Virus record (IMG/VR): IMGVR_UViG_3300024353_000003
Location: 1-39,287 of that record
Origin: a virus
Strand: one strand, 5' to 3'
Length of the DNA stretch: 39,287 nt
Of the stretch, positions 16,751-23,831 are shown one piece after another. Under the pieces are notes generated by a model. The model was not told the origin of the DNA. It saw nothing but the letters and a program-made list of their open reading frames with translations, and made no database searches. Made by a program: the position numbers and the translations under genes. Position 1 is the first letter of the stretch; every line of letters begins with the position of its first letter.

Positions 16751-17248
16751 CTGAGATGGACCGGTCTTACCCCGTCGGCCGGCCCAGTAGACATGGCCGT
16801 ATCGATCACACCAGATATCGGTGATTCCGTCGGCGGCGTTGTAGTGCGCCTCCTCTCCGGTCTTTGAATGCGGGGCGTTGTGGATGAGTTTGCCGGTGCC
16901 GTCGATGGTGAGGTCGCAATCGTAGTCCACTTCCACGCTGCCTATATTGCCGATCGTCAGACCATCGCCCGTCATCACGCCGACGCCGCCCATCGGCCCG
17001 CTGACCTGGATGCCGTGGGCGCCATCAGCGTGAACGGCGATCTCGCCGCTTACAGGGTCCACCCATGTCCCATGCTCCACGCTCGTCGACGCCGCGATGC
17101 CCCCCAAATCAAGCACGATCCCGCCGAGGGCCTTCAGGCGGGCCTCAGGCTGCCCCCTGCGTCCCTCTCGTTCCTCCCCCCAGGCCGCCAGGGCGAAGCC
17201 TCCCGCCACGATCACGGCCGCAAAGCTGATCAGTAGAATCCTTCTCAT
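16229..17248 (-). CDS. Secreted protein carrying a copy of the tail-fibre tip domain
   Basis: 339 aa, ATG at 17248 with AAAGGAGACC upstream. Residues 1-21 are a signal peptide (MRRI, hydrophobic core, ALA cleavage site before AWG). Residues about 37-155 match the tail-fibre tip domain (IAVHADGAHGIQVSGPMGGVGVM..VEVDYDCDLTIDGTGKLIHNAPHSKTG). Beyond about residue 160 the frame is simply open antisense to the glycosyltransferase-like gene; this part is Arg/Gly/Ala-rich and may not be functional. A clear promoter lies at 17414..17386. Export of a receptor-binding domain without a tail suggests receptor masking or superinfection exclusion; this is inference. Confidence 0.7.
   Translation of the reverse strand: MRRILLISFAAVIVAGGFALAAWGEEREGRRGQPEARLKALGGIVLDLGGIAASTSVEHGTWVDPVSGEIAVHADGAHGIQVSGPMGGVGVMTGDGLTIGNIGSVEVDYDCDLTIDGTGKLIHNAPHSKTGEEAHYNAADGITDIWCDRYGHVYWAGRRGKTGPSQSVVPGGGHSRRAGGDRRHKPVLVHVSVYDGRRPASRLEARLADAANERLALAYRLLGPGRVVGDAKPRGAEGLEDGAADGHEPARVSVLVIFTLGAGVARGDDVAPAQVAVQIELESGQPGQEVAVDLEQDLLMRAPEKVHASGVSGAHDVQPVHEVNAADCAASRFGQEPGR
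16785..17143 (-). repeat. Inverted repeat, right arm (secreted fibre-tip copy)
   Basis: A diverged inverted copy of 15760..16122. Both copies stay open and conserve protein sequence better than silent positions would require. This suggests selection on both rather than a dead duplicate. Confidence 0.88.
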
Positions 17249-17333
17249 TTCGGTCTCCTTTCGTCCACCGTTCCAGGGATCGAATTGTCCGATTCGCCAG
17301 ACTGCTCGTCAGACTAAACGCGGAGAGGATCGA

Positions 17334-17431
17334 CTTTGTCGGCGGGCCGGGATTGCGCCGCCCGATCCATCTTGCCCTCAAAAACAGTATACCCCACGTT
17401 TGGCCCTTGTGCAAATGGTTCTCTCCCTTCG
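17334..17431 (-). promoter_or_regulatory. Leftward promoter with shared operator/leader (copy M)
   Basis: Reading leftward, -35 TTGCAC (17414..17409), 17-nt spacer, and -10 TATACT (17391..17386). The spacer holds GGCCAAACGTGGGG. The leader contains an 18-base block (CGGGCGGCGCAATCCCGG) able to form a hairpin. Promoter, spacer and leader match the rightward promoter at 30401..30498 over about 100 bp. Transcription would lead into the secreted fibre-tip gene with a 5' UTR of roughly 130 nt. Confidence 0.72.
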
Positions 17432-17486
17432 TTGCAGAGAACCGGGGCCTGTAAGGATGTTGCGGGCGCGCCCCGCAGGAATGGTC

Positions 17487-17513
17487 TTGCCCCGGCCGGG
17501 ACGGACGTATAAA
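17487..17513 (+). promoter_or_regulatory. Candidate promoter for the Gam-like gene
   Basis: TTGCCC at 17487..17492 and TATAAA at 17508..17513 (spacing 15-16) lie about 30 nt before the Gam-like start. Spacing is slightly short, so confidence is moderate. The rest of 17249..17543 holds the leftward promoter described separately and no gene. Confidence 0.4.
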
Positions 17514-17543
17514 CTCGTTTCGGGCGAGACGAAGGAGGTCAGG

Positions 17544-18116
17544 ATGTCCTCGCGCAAAGCCGTGTCTGCCGGCAGGCCTGCCCGCCGTGGCCGGCAAGCC
17601 ACGCCCCGCAAAAAGCCCGCCGCGGCGGGCAAGGTTCGCGTACCAACCATCACGTCATGGCCGGCCGTCGACCGTTTCTTGGGCCACATGGCCCGGATCG
17701 ACGCCCAAGCCGACGCCCTTTGCGCCGACGTGAATCGGCGTGTCCAGGCGGTGAAGGACAAGGCGACAGCCCGCCACATTCGCCTGGCCGCGGAGAGGGC
17801 CGCCCTGGAGGCCGAGATCGAGGTCTTCGCCAAGAGCCACAAGACCGACTTCGGCAAGGACCGCAGCATCCGTCTCGCCCACGGCCGCGTGGGCTGGCGG
17901 GCCGCCGAGCAGATCCGGTTTACGGCGAAGGTCGAAGAGATCGTTGCGGCCCTGGAAGCGCGGGGCCTCGACTTGGCCGTCATGGTCACCAAGCGGGCCT
18001 CCAAAGACGTCCTGGCGACCTTCGACGACGCACTGCTGGCCGATCTCGGCGTCAAACGGCGGCGGGTTGACAAGTTCTACATCGACCTTGACGAGGCCCA
18101 GCTGGCCCGTCCGTGA
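17544..18116 (+). CDS. gam: Mu Gam-like DNA end-protection protein
   Basis: 190 aa. Residues 1-32 are a basic tail. Residues about 45-115 form a long helical segment (DAQADALCADVNRRVQAVKDKATARHIRLAAERAALEAEIEVFAKSHK), followed by RSIRLAHGRVGWRAAEQIRFT and VEEIVAALEARGLDLAV, the pattern of the phage Mu Gam family. Gam binds double-strand DNA ends and blocks host exonucleases; it is distantly related to Ku. AAGGAGGT lies 4 nt before the ATG. The gene sits beside attP and the integrase, away from replication genes, and is expressed rightward. Confidence 0.85.
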   Translation: MSSRKAVSAGRPARRGRQATPRKKPAAAGKVRVPTITSWPAVDRFLGHMARIDAQADALCADVNRRVQAVKDKATARHIRLAAERAALEAEIEVFAKSHKTDFGKDRSIRLAHGRVGWRAAEQIRFTAKVEEIVAALEARGLDLAVMVTKRASKDVLATFDDALLADLGVKRRRVDKFYIDLDEAQLARP

Positions 18117-18149
18117 CCCGCCCTCTGGCACAACCTGTCTCGATAAGTC

Positions 18150-18168
18150 GTGGCACCTATTTGGCACC
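18150..18168 (+). repeat. Direct repeat flanking attP, copy 1 (possible integrase arm site)
   Basis: GTGGCACCTATTTGGCACC. It differs at one of 19 positions from 18390..18408. Each copy contains TGGCACC twice, spaced 10 nt. The two copies lie about 80 nt on either side of the tRNA-Leu fragment, as expected for arm-type integrase binding sites. Confidence 0.6.
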
Positions 18169-18248
18169 CAACCCACGGACAGAGCCGTACATCCACGGAC
18201 ACAAAGGACGCCTGGGGACACCAAAACACGCGAACCGACAGGTCTCAA

Positions 18249-18309
18249 CGGGATTCAAAATCCCGTGGCCCTTGCGGGCCGTGTGGGTTCAACTCCCACC
18301 TTCGGCACC
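18249..18309 (+). other. attP: attP: 3' part of a tRNA-Leu(CAA) gene
   Basis: The segment folds as the 3' two-thirds of a tRNA-Leu. The anticodon stem is CGGGA/TCCCG (18249..18253, 18261..18265) with loop TTCAAAA, giving anticodon CAA at 18256..18258. A long class-II variable arm follows, then a T-arm GTGGG/CCCAC with loop TTCAACT (18283..18299) and acceptor 3' strand CTTCGGC followed by ACC. No 5' half or D-arm is present, so it is not a functional tRNA gene. Such a fragment next to a tyrosine integrase is the classic attP identity segment that restores the host tRNA on integration. Confidence 0.88.
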
Positions 18310-18324
18310 CGATAAGTGATGCTC

Positions 18325-19617
18325 TTATAATGGGTTATCGCGGTCGTCGATCTCGCCGGGGAACTCAGTGTCCTCACTGTCCGGTGGTTGTGGCACCTGT
18401 TTGGCACCTTGCGCGCCGCGGGAGAAGGCCTCAAAGGCGGCGGCGGCGCCGTCGGCCTGGCCCTCGCCGATGTACCCTTCGGTCGTCCGGAAGTCGGCGT
18501 GGCCCAGGAGATCGCGGATGTCCAGGGGCGCCGCGCCCGCCTCCTTCGCCAGCCGGCCGATGGTCCGCCTCAGGCCGTGACACGTCACGACCGGTACGCT
18601 GGCCGCCACACAGGCCCGGCCAAGGCCGGCCGTAAAGTCCCTCTCCCACGGATCGTGCAACGGGCTTGCACCCCGGCCAAAGACGCGGCCCGCGAGAACC
18701 ACCTGGCGGACCTCCTCGGACGATGCGCCGTCGGTCGAGGCAATGACCTTGGCGATCCGGGCCGGACGCCAATCGGTCAACAGGCCCGCCGCCGCCTCGC
18801 CGAAGCGCAGCACGCGCGCGCGGCCACTCTTCGGCTGCCAACCGCAAGGCTCGCGGGTCACGAGCCACGTCCGGGCCGAAAGATCCAGGTGCGGCCATGT
18901 AACGTGGGCGAGTTCCTGAATTCTCGGTCCACAATCGGCGGCCAGGGCGACGGCCGCGTGGAGATCGAGCGGCAGGGCGGCAGCCGCCGCCAGCAACCGC
19001 CGACGCTGGGCAAAGGTGAGACGGACCCGGCCGGCCCGAAATACCTTCAGGCGCGAGGCCCCCGCCCAGGGGTTCTCGGCCGCAAGCCCCAGACGCACCA
19101 GGTGCCCCCAAAACGCCGCCAGGTGCGCAAGGTCGCGGTTGATGGTCACGGCCTCGACCTTTTGGCCGCGGCGCGGGTGGGCCTGGCGCCATGCGGCGTA
19201 TCCTTCCGCCAGAGGGCCGGTCACATCGTCGGTAAACCGGAGCCCCCCCCAAAGTTTCGTCGCGACGTAGGCCTGGGCCAGGTCCAGGATCCGGCGGTAC
19301 GTGCCGATCGACTCGGGCCGAAGACGGGTCCCGAGATACTCGAAGACCCGGCCCTTGGCCTCGGGCCAGGGAGAAGGGGCTGGCAAAATCTCCTGGGCCA
19401 AGCCGTTCAATTGCCGTTCGCGCTCGGCGGCGCGCTCGTAAGCGCGGCGCTTCTGGCGGAGGGTCGCGCCGCGGACGACCTCGCGAATCACGCGGCGGGT
19501 CAGCCGATCGGTGATCTTGAGCTGGTAGGGCCATCTGCGGCCATCGCGGCGGGTGATGACCGTCACGCGCCACCGCATACCGGGAAGGATGAGTTGTCTT
19601 GCGCTCATGGTCCGCAT
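18325..19617 (-). CDS. int: Tyrosine-family site-specific integrase
   Basis: 430 aa from the ATG at 19617; ATG 19608 is an alternative, and the frame is open to 19875 without support. The N-terminal region (to about 90) is basic and arm-binding-like. Residues about 92-190 are the core-binding SAM-like domain. The catalytic domain shows Arg232 (CGPRIQEL), His347/Arg350 (CHGLR), His373 (LLGHAD) and nucleophile Tyr382 (TEGYI); a Lys near 263 is plausible. Its 3' end contains one of the arm-like repeats (18390..18408), and attP lies just beyond the stop. It is the last gene of the leftward operon. Confidence 0.93.
   Translation of the reverse strand: MRTMSARQLILPGMRWRVTVITRRDGRRWPYQLKITDRLTRRVIREVVRGATLRQKRRAYERAAERERQLNGLAQEILPAPSPWPEAKGRVFEYLGTRLRPESIGTYRRILDLAQAYVATKLWGGLRFTDDVTGPLAEGYAAWRQAHPRRGQKVEAVTINRDLAHLAAFWGHLVRLGLAAENPWAGASRLKVFRAGRVRLTFAQRRRLLAAAAALPLDLHAAVALAADCGPRIQELAHVTWPHLDLSARTWLVTREPCGWQPKSGRARVLRFGEAAAGLLTDWRPARIAKVIASTDGASSEEVRQVVLAGRVFGRGASPLHDPWERDFTAGLGRACVAASVPVVTCHGLRRTIGRLAKEAGAAPLDIRDLLGHADFRTTEGYIGEGQADGAAAAFEAFSRGAQGAKQVPQPPDSEDTEFPGEIDDRDNPL
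18390..18408 (+). repeat. Direct repeat flanking attP, copy 2 (inside the integrase 3' end)
   Basis: GTGGCACCTGTTTGGCACC, one mismatch from 18150..18168. It encodes part of the Ala-Lys-Gln-Val-Pro-Gln C-terminal region of the integrase on the opposite strand. Confidence 0.6.
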
Positions 19618-19664
19618 CGCCCTCGTCTCGACATCCTCCAGTCTGCCGGCGATCGGCCCCGGTG

Positions 19665-19847
19665 TCAAGCGTCCTCGCCAAAGAGCGTTGGCTCGCCTCT
19701 CGCAGCCTTCGTGGCCACTCTCCCTTCTCCAAAGCGCACGGACACAACAAGCATGGGAAGCGGACAAAGGTAGAGTGTTCTGGACTGTTGACTCCAATAG
19801 GCGCCCACCCACAGATCGTACCAAGCGAAGAAAACCCTGATTCGCAT
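19665..19847 (-). CDS. Small conserved-looking phage protein
   Basis: 60 aa, ATG at 19847 overlapping the stop of the cytosine methyltransferase (TGATG), with AAGGAGG just inside that gene. The sequence MRIRVFFAWYDLWVGAYW..LYLCPLPMLVVSVRF is aromatic and hydrophobic. I have seen similar short ORFs in temperate phages as uncharacterised proteins. It may be a compact two-strand plus helix peptide. The function is unknown. Confidence 0.65.
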   Translation of the reverse strand: MRIRVFFAWYDLWVGAYWSQQSRTLYLCPLPMLVVSVRFGEGRVATKAARGEPTLFGEDA

Positions 19848-20734
19848 CAGTCGTCCTCCTTACAGATCGCCTCAAGAATGGCCCGGCCGAGATCGATCTG
19901 GATGGCCTGGCCGATCATCTTCCAGACGTCGCCGGGAGTGCCGACAAAGAGATAGTCCGAGGAAAAACCCTGCAGCGCCGCGGCCTCCTGCCACTCCAGC
20001 TGACGTTTGCCGTAGCGCAGTTCCGGGGCCACCACGGCGGCGTCGGCATCCCGCCGGCTGGAGAAGGTACACACGGTGGGGGCCTTGTTTGCCGGGACGT
20101 AGGCCATGAAGGACTTGCCGTCGTAAACAAAGGACGTCCGGGGCCTGCGATCCCGCGTGCGCATCCCGACCCGGTAGGGCCCGGGCCGGAGACAATCGCG
20201 AAGCACCCGCCGGTCCGGGGTCTGCGATCTCACGGCCGGAAAGTCCCCGACGAAAACACGTCTTCGGCGCTGCGGCCCAAAGCCGATCGCGTCCAGGACC
20301 CGAAACGGTGTGAGCGGCGGCAGCTCCCGTACCAGACCGAGAACGTCCTCCAGACACCACCAGCGCGGAGCCAGGCCCTTGACAACCCCCAGGATCGCAT
20401 CGAGCAGCGCCCGACCTTCCGCCAACTCGGCCGGCTTCGGCTTGGTGCGCGGCTGCCAGCCGTTTCGGAGGATCGAGAGCCATTCGCACGGAATGCCGCC
20501 GAGGACGATGTCCACGTCGCCGGCCAAGCGGCAGGTCATCTGGCGCGTTGCATGTGACGTCAGATCGGCACACAGGACGGCAGTGTTCGGATGGTTCGCC
20601 CGGTAGGTGAGGCAAGCGCGGTCCCACTTGTCGACGGCGGCGATGATCTCGATCGGCAAGCCCTTGGCCGCGCAGGCCCAGCCCCCCGCCCCGCCGCACA
20701 GATCGATGGCACGAAGGCAACCATTCTCATCCAT
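19847..20734 (-). CDS. DNA cytosine-C5 methyltransferase
   Basis: 295 aa. Motif I is IDLCGGAGGWACA (residues 10-22). Motif IV is GGIPCEW with catalytic Cys83. Motif VI appears as WWCLEDV rather than the usual ENV. Motif VIII is FGPQRRRRVFVG, and motif X is IGQAIQIDLGRAI near the end. It should methylate cytosine at carbon 5 in a specific DNA sequence. No restriction enzyme of a standard type pairs with it; the adjacent PD-(D/E)XK protein is the nearest candidate. It is an operon member with an 8-nt overlap upstream and TGATG overlap downstream. The target sequence cannot be read from the protein. Confidence 0.88.
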   Translation of the reverse strand: MDENGCLRAIDLCGGAGGWACAAKGLPIEIIAAVDKWDRACLTYRANHPNTAVLCADLTSHATRQMTCRLAGDVDIVLGGIPCEWLSILRNGWQPRTKPKPAELAEGRALLDAILGVVKGLAPRWWCLEDVLGLVRELPPLTPFRVLDAIGFGPQRRRRVFVGDFPAVRSQTPDRRVLRDCLRPGPYRVGMRTRDRRPRTSFVYDGKSFMAYVPANKAPTVCTFSSRRDADAAVVAPELRYGKRQLEWQEAAALQGFSSDYLFVGTPGDVWKMIGQAIQIDLGRAILEAICKEDD

Positions 20735-21407
20735 GATCCGGTTTCTCCGTCAGGCAGAGAGATGCCGCCGGGTGCAACCGCTTCCAGTGAATGCCCCAGC
20801 ACTCACGCTGCCCGCTTTGCACAGGAATCGGATTCAGTTTGCCGGCCGCCAGGATGAGGGTGCGGTCGGCCCACCCGAGAAAGTGATAGAATCCCCTCCG
20901 GCCAGACATCAGGACGTACAGACAATCGTCGATATATTCGGTCCGCATCGGCCCCGGCGTCTTGCGTGGAGGCCGGATGAGCAAATACCCGCGGCGGTCG
21001 TCACAGTAGCGGGTCTGTTTGACCTCGATCCCCTTGGGCAAAACGGTCCATTCGGCCGGCAGATCATTGCCTCGATCCGCCGCGTCCCTGGCAAGATAGG
21101 CTTTGCGGAAGCCGGGACACAGCAGGAGGCAGGCGGCCAGTTCCGCCTCCCGCCCATCGCGGTCGATGCCGGCATCGGAGCGGCCCAGGGCCTGCTTGCG
21201 GCTGCCGATTCTGCCGGCCCGCAGCCGGTTCGTCATTCGGGAGACGCGCGCTTCGATTTCGGGCTGCCAGGGCCCCACATCGATCACCGTCGGCAACGCG
21301 CCGCAGGTCGGACACGCGAGCGGGCCAACTGCTCCCAGCCGGGGCAGCACGACTTCGCCCTCGGATTCGCATGCATCGCAGGCGATAAAGGTCGGCCTCT
21401 CCATCAT
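20727..21407 (-). CDS. Zinc-ribbon PD-(D/E)XK nuclease-like protein
   Basis: 226 aa. An N-terminal zinc ribbon has Cys10, Cys13, Cys32 and Cys35. A nuclease-like core follows with EAELAACLLL (about 87-96), Asp115 (GNDLP) and Glu128-Val-Lys130 (IEVKQTR), the active-site pattern of the PD-(D/E)XK fold. YLLIRPPRK..YIDDCLYVLM and GWADRTLIL continue the fold. The gene lies between a ParB-methyltransferase and a cytosine methyltransferase. It could therefore be a restriction-like or modification-directed nuclease, or a repair nuclease. The start is either ATG of ATGATGG at 21407/21404. Confidence 0.62.
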   Translation of the reverse strand: MMERPTFIACDACESEGEVVLPRLGAVGPLACPTCGALPTVIDVGPWQPEIEARVSRMTNRLRAGRIGSRKQALGRSDAGIDRDGREAELAACLLLCPGFRKAYLARDAADRGNDLPAEWTVLPKGIEVKQTRYCDDRRGYLLIRPPRKTPGPMRTEYIDDCLYVLMSGRRGFYHFLGWADRTLILAAGKLNPIPVQSGQRECWGIHWKRLHPAASLCLTEKPDHG

Positions 21408-22723
21408 GAGATTCCTTCAAGGCGCAGGCTCGCCAGCTTCGCAAACCGGCGAGACCGCTCGATGCCGATGAACCGGCGGCCCTGTTTCAGGGCGGCCTCT
21501 CCGGTCGTTCCGGATCCGGCGAACGGGTCAACGACCAGGTCGCCGGGGTCGGAAGCGCAGCAGACGATCGGCTGGAGCAGGGCAAGCGGAAGCTGGGTCG
21601 GGGCGTCGGGCAGGCGTTCGCGGCTCGTCCCCTGCAATCGCGGGATGGGTGGGTTCACGCCCCAGACGTCATCCCAGACTTTGCCGCCGGCGGCGGCACG
21701 CTTGTCGGCGTATTTCGCCTGGCGGTCGCTCGGCCGGCTCACCGCCTCGGCGTCGAAGATGAACTTCCGCCGATCGCGAACGCTGTAGAAGAGGTGCCGC
21801 GAGGTCCGATTGAAGTTCTGCGAGCAGTTGACGCCGAAGGTCTCGTACCATTTGATCCAGGAGCGGATGGTGAGGCCCAGCCGTTTCAGGGCGACGGCGT
21901 ATTCGCCGGCGTACTCGTCACCGATCAGGACCCACAGGCTGCCGTCGGCCGAGAGGGCATCGCGGCAGGCCTCCAGCCACTGCTCGACCCAAGTCAGATA
22001 TGCAGCATCGTCGAGTCGATCGGCCGCCTTGCCTTGGCCGTAATCGACCCCGATGTTGTAAGGCGGGTCGGCGAAAATGAGCCGGGCCGGCTCGGGCAGG
22101 GCGGGCAGGATCTCGAGGCAGTCCCCACAGCGGACCTCCCAGACTCTCGCTCGTTTCTTGCCGGCCTTGGCGGCTCGCTTCTTGAGGTCGGTCCGCTTCC
22201 GGCCACGGCGAACCTCCACCATGGCCTGGGCGATGGTTTTGGAGTCACAGCGGACGGCGTCCTGGAGCTTGGCCGGCAGGGCGTCGAAGGCGTCGGCCTG
22301 GGCAAGACGGCGGCGGGCGGTCCTCTCCGGGACACCGAGTTGTTCAGCGGTTCGGCGGACCGTCTCACCAACGGCCACTGTGGCCGTTGGTCTTCGGTTG
22401 CCACCCCTGCCTCGCCTGACACCCTTCTGCCGGAGCAGCTCGCGGAACGCCTGGCCCCATTGCCAGGGGGCCAGGTGGCGGCGGGCCAGGTTGAGCATGA
22501 TGATGTGTTGACGCTTGGCCCGTTCGTTAGCGAACGGCCGGACAACGGTCTCATACGGCAGCCCGAGCCGCTTGGCGATCTCAACCCGGTGGTGCCCGTC
22601 CAGGATGTTGCCCTCCTGGTCCTTTTCCACCGGCACGAGGACGCCGCGGGCCTTGATGTCGGCCTCCAGGGCGGCGTACTCGTCGCCCCGCAGGGGCCCC
22701 AGCAGTTGGTAGTTTGTCTTCAT
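21404..22723 (-). CDS. ParB-domain DNA adenine/cytosine-N4 methyltransferase (copy 1)
   Basis: 439 aa. Residues about 5-80 are a ParB/Srx-like domain (NILDGHHRVEIAKRLGL). Residues about 85-185 are a basic HTH region (TVRRTAEQLGVPERTARRRLAQADA). Residues about 195-439 are an N6-adenine/N4-cytosine methyltransferase with DPPY at 219-222 (LIFADPPYNIG) and DPFAGSGTTGEAAL near the end. The motif order (DPPY before the FxGxG loop) is that of beta-class enzymes. Such ParB-methylases are frequent in phages and may protect DNA or control transcription. It has ATGA overlaps on both sides. A second, differently built copy lies at 32164. Confidence 0.88.
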   Translation of the reverse strand: MKTNYQLLGPLRGDEYAALEADIKARGVLVPVEKDQEGNILDGHHRVEIAKRLGLPYETVVRPFANERAKRQHIIMLNLARRHLAPWQWGQAFRELLRQKGVRRGRGGNRRPTATVAVGETVRRTAEQLGVPERTARRRLAQADAFDALPAKLQDAVRCDSKTIAQAMVEVRRGRKRTDLKKRAAKAGKKRARVWEVRCGDCLEILPALPEPARLIFADPPYNIGVDYGQGKAADRLDDAAYLTWVEQWLEACRDALSADGSLWVLIGDEYAGEYAVALKRLGLTIRSWIKWYETFGVNCSQNFNRTSRHLFYSVRDRRKFIFDAEAVSRPSDRQAKYADKRAAAGGKVWDDVWGVNPPIPRLQGTSRERLPDAPTQLPLALLQPIVCCASDPGDLVVDPFAGSGTTGEAALKQGRRFIGIERSRRFAKLASLRLEGIS

Positions 22724-23640
22724 GGTCGACTCCGTCGTGCATCGATCGGATTTCCTCTATCCGGGATGTGCGATCGGTAGCGGCCGCGGCTGGTGCGGTG
22801 CTGATAGAACCACTGCATGATGGCTTTGCGGTCGACGTCGGTCCATCCAAGGACACGCTGCTCGCGCGTGACGGCGTTGTGCTCGAGCGCATCGAGCCGG
22901 TGGAACCACATCGGCAGGGCCTTAATGCCGCGGGCCTCGATGGCACAGCAGCGGGCCCAGGCCTCCGTCGGCCCCGCGCCGTAGCCGATGAGGCAGTACG
23001 AGCGGATCCGGCTGCGGGGGACGCCGGCCGCGAGCAGGTGCTCGAGGGCCTCCAACCAGACGTCAGTCGGCTGGCCGATGGGTGCGTCGGCGGCCAAGCG
23101 GACCATGACGCGGGGAATCCGGGCGATCCAGTCCGCGTGCTCCGGCTCCAGGTACGCCGCGTCGAGGCCCTGATTGAAGTCGGCCTCGCCCAACAGACAG
23201 AGCCGCTCCATCACGCGCTGCACGTGCCCGGGGCTGGCCGCGAGGAGGTTATTGTCGCAGACGACGGGTAAGTCCGGCCAATCGGGCAGTTCCCGGAGCC
23301 CCCCTGGTTCGATCAGGCCGCGGCCGACGCCACAGAAGGGGCAGATGCAGGGACAGCCGGTCGTGGTGCGCGTGGCGCGGGGGTTGACGCGCTGAAGGAC
23401 GCCCTCGATCTGCCCGCCGACATCGACGTGGGGCAGATCGCGGAGGTGGTCGGGCATGAGGTCGATGGCCGGGCCGCCCACGCGGGCCCAGTCCCAGCGA
23501 AACTCCCTCTGGCAGAGCCGCGTCCGCACCGCCGGCAGGTTCCAGGTGAAGGGAACCGAGATGTAGAGCGTCCGGCCCTCGATCCACTCGGTGGGTCCCT
23601 TGGGCCACTGTGCGGGTTGCATGGTCCGTTCGCCCTTCAT
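22720..23640 (-). CDS. Radical SAM enzyme
   Basis: 306 aa from ATG 23640 (ATG 23622 also possible; upstream open frame to 23886 is a shadow). The cluster-binding motif CxxxCxxC is Cys96, Cys100 and Cys103 (TTGCPCICPFCGVG), preceded by VNPRATR. The following DNNLLAASPGHVQRVMERL, ADFNQGLDAAYL, RLAADAPIG and IRSYCLIGYGAGPTEAW correspond to successive TIM-barrel strands. The protein should reductively cleave S-adenosylmethionine to a 5'-deoxyadenosyl radical. The substrate is unknown. Position beside methyltransferase genes suggests a nucleic-acid base modification, but repair or metabolic roles remain possible. Confidence 0.82.
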   Translation of the reverse strand: MKGERTMQPAQWPKGPTEWIEGRTLYISVPFTWNLPAVRTRLCQREFRWDWARVGGPAIDLMPDHLRDLPHVDVGGQIEGVLQRVNPRATRTTTGCPCICPFCGVGRGLIEPGGLRELPDWPDLPVVCDNNLLAASPGHVQRVMERLCLLGEADFNQGLDAAYLEPEHADWIARIPRVMVRLAADAPIGQPTDVWLEALEHLLAAGVPRSRIRSYCLIGYGAGPTEAWARCCAIEARGIKALPMWFHRLDALEHNAVTREQRVLGWTDVDRKAIMQWFYQHRTSRGRYRSHIPDRGNPIDARRSRP

Positions 23641-23831
23641 ATCGCCACCAGGTTTCCGCGCGGGACGACGAGGCGAGGTCCGAGGGCGAGCAGGACCTCG
23701 ACGTTTCTCGGGCCGGGGCCGCGCCCCGCGCGCAGGACGACGCCCGTGCGTCCGTGATGCGGCATCGACAGCGCGACCCGGGCGCGGTAATGCAGGCGGA
23801 CGGGTTGGCCGGGGCGGGGCGAGAAGATCAT
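23637..23831 (-). CDS. Small SH3/KOW-like phage protein
   Basis: 64 aa, ATG at 23831 with AAAGGA 8 nt upstream. The pattern VRLHYRARVALSMPHHGRTGVVLRAGRGPGPRNVEVLLALGPRLVVPRGNLVAI is that of a single small beta-barrel (KOW-like G-R-T-G-V-V turn). Similar short proteins occur in phage early operons, where they may bind RNA, DNA or protein. Its stop overlaps the start of the radical SAM gene (ATGA). Confidence 0.65.
   Translation of the reverse strand: MIFSPRPGQPVRLHYRARVALSMPHHGRTGVVLRAGRGPGPRNVEVLLALGPRLVVPRGNLVAI

Noticed and set aside
15511-17143. Diversity-generating retroelement around the fibre tip
   Set aside because: No reverse transcriptase is encoded, and the differences between copies are not restricted to adenine positions.
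17544-18116. Mu-like transposable phage
   Set aside because: The Gam-like protein suggests Mu, but there is no MuA/MuB transposase. A tyrosine integrase with attP and a circular map indicate site-specific integration.
18249-18309. Complete tRNA-Leu gene
   Set aside because: Only the anticodon arm, variable arm, T-arm and 3' acceptor strand are present; no 5' acceptor strand or D-arm precedes it, so it is an attachment-site fragment.
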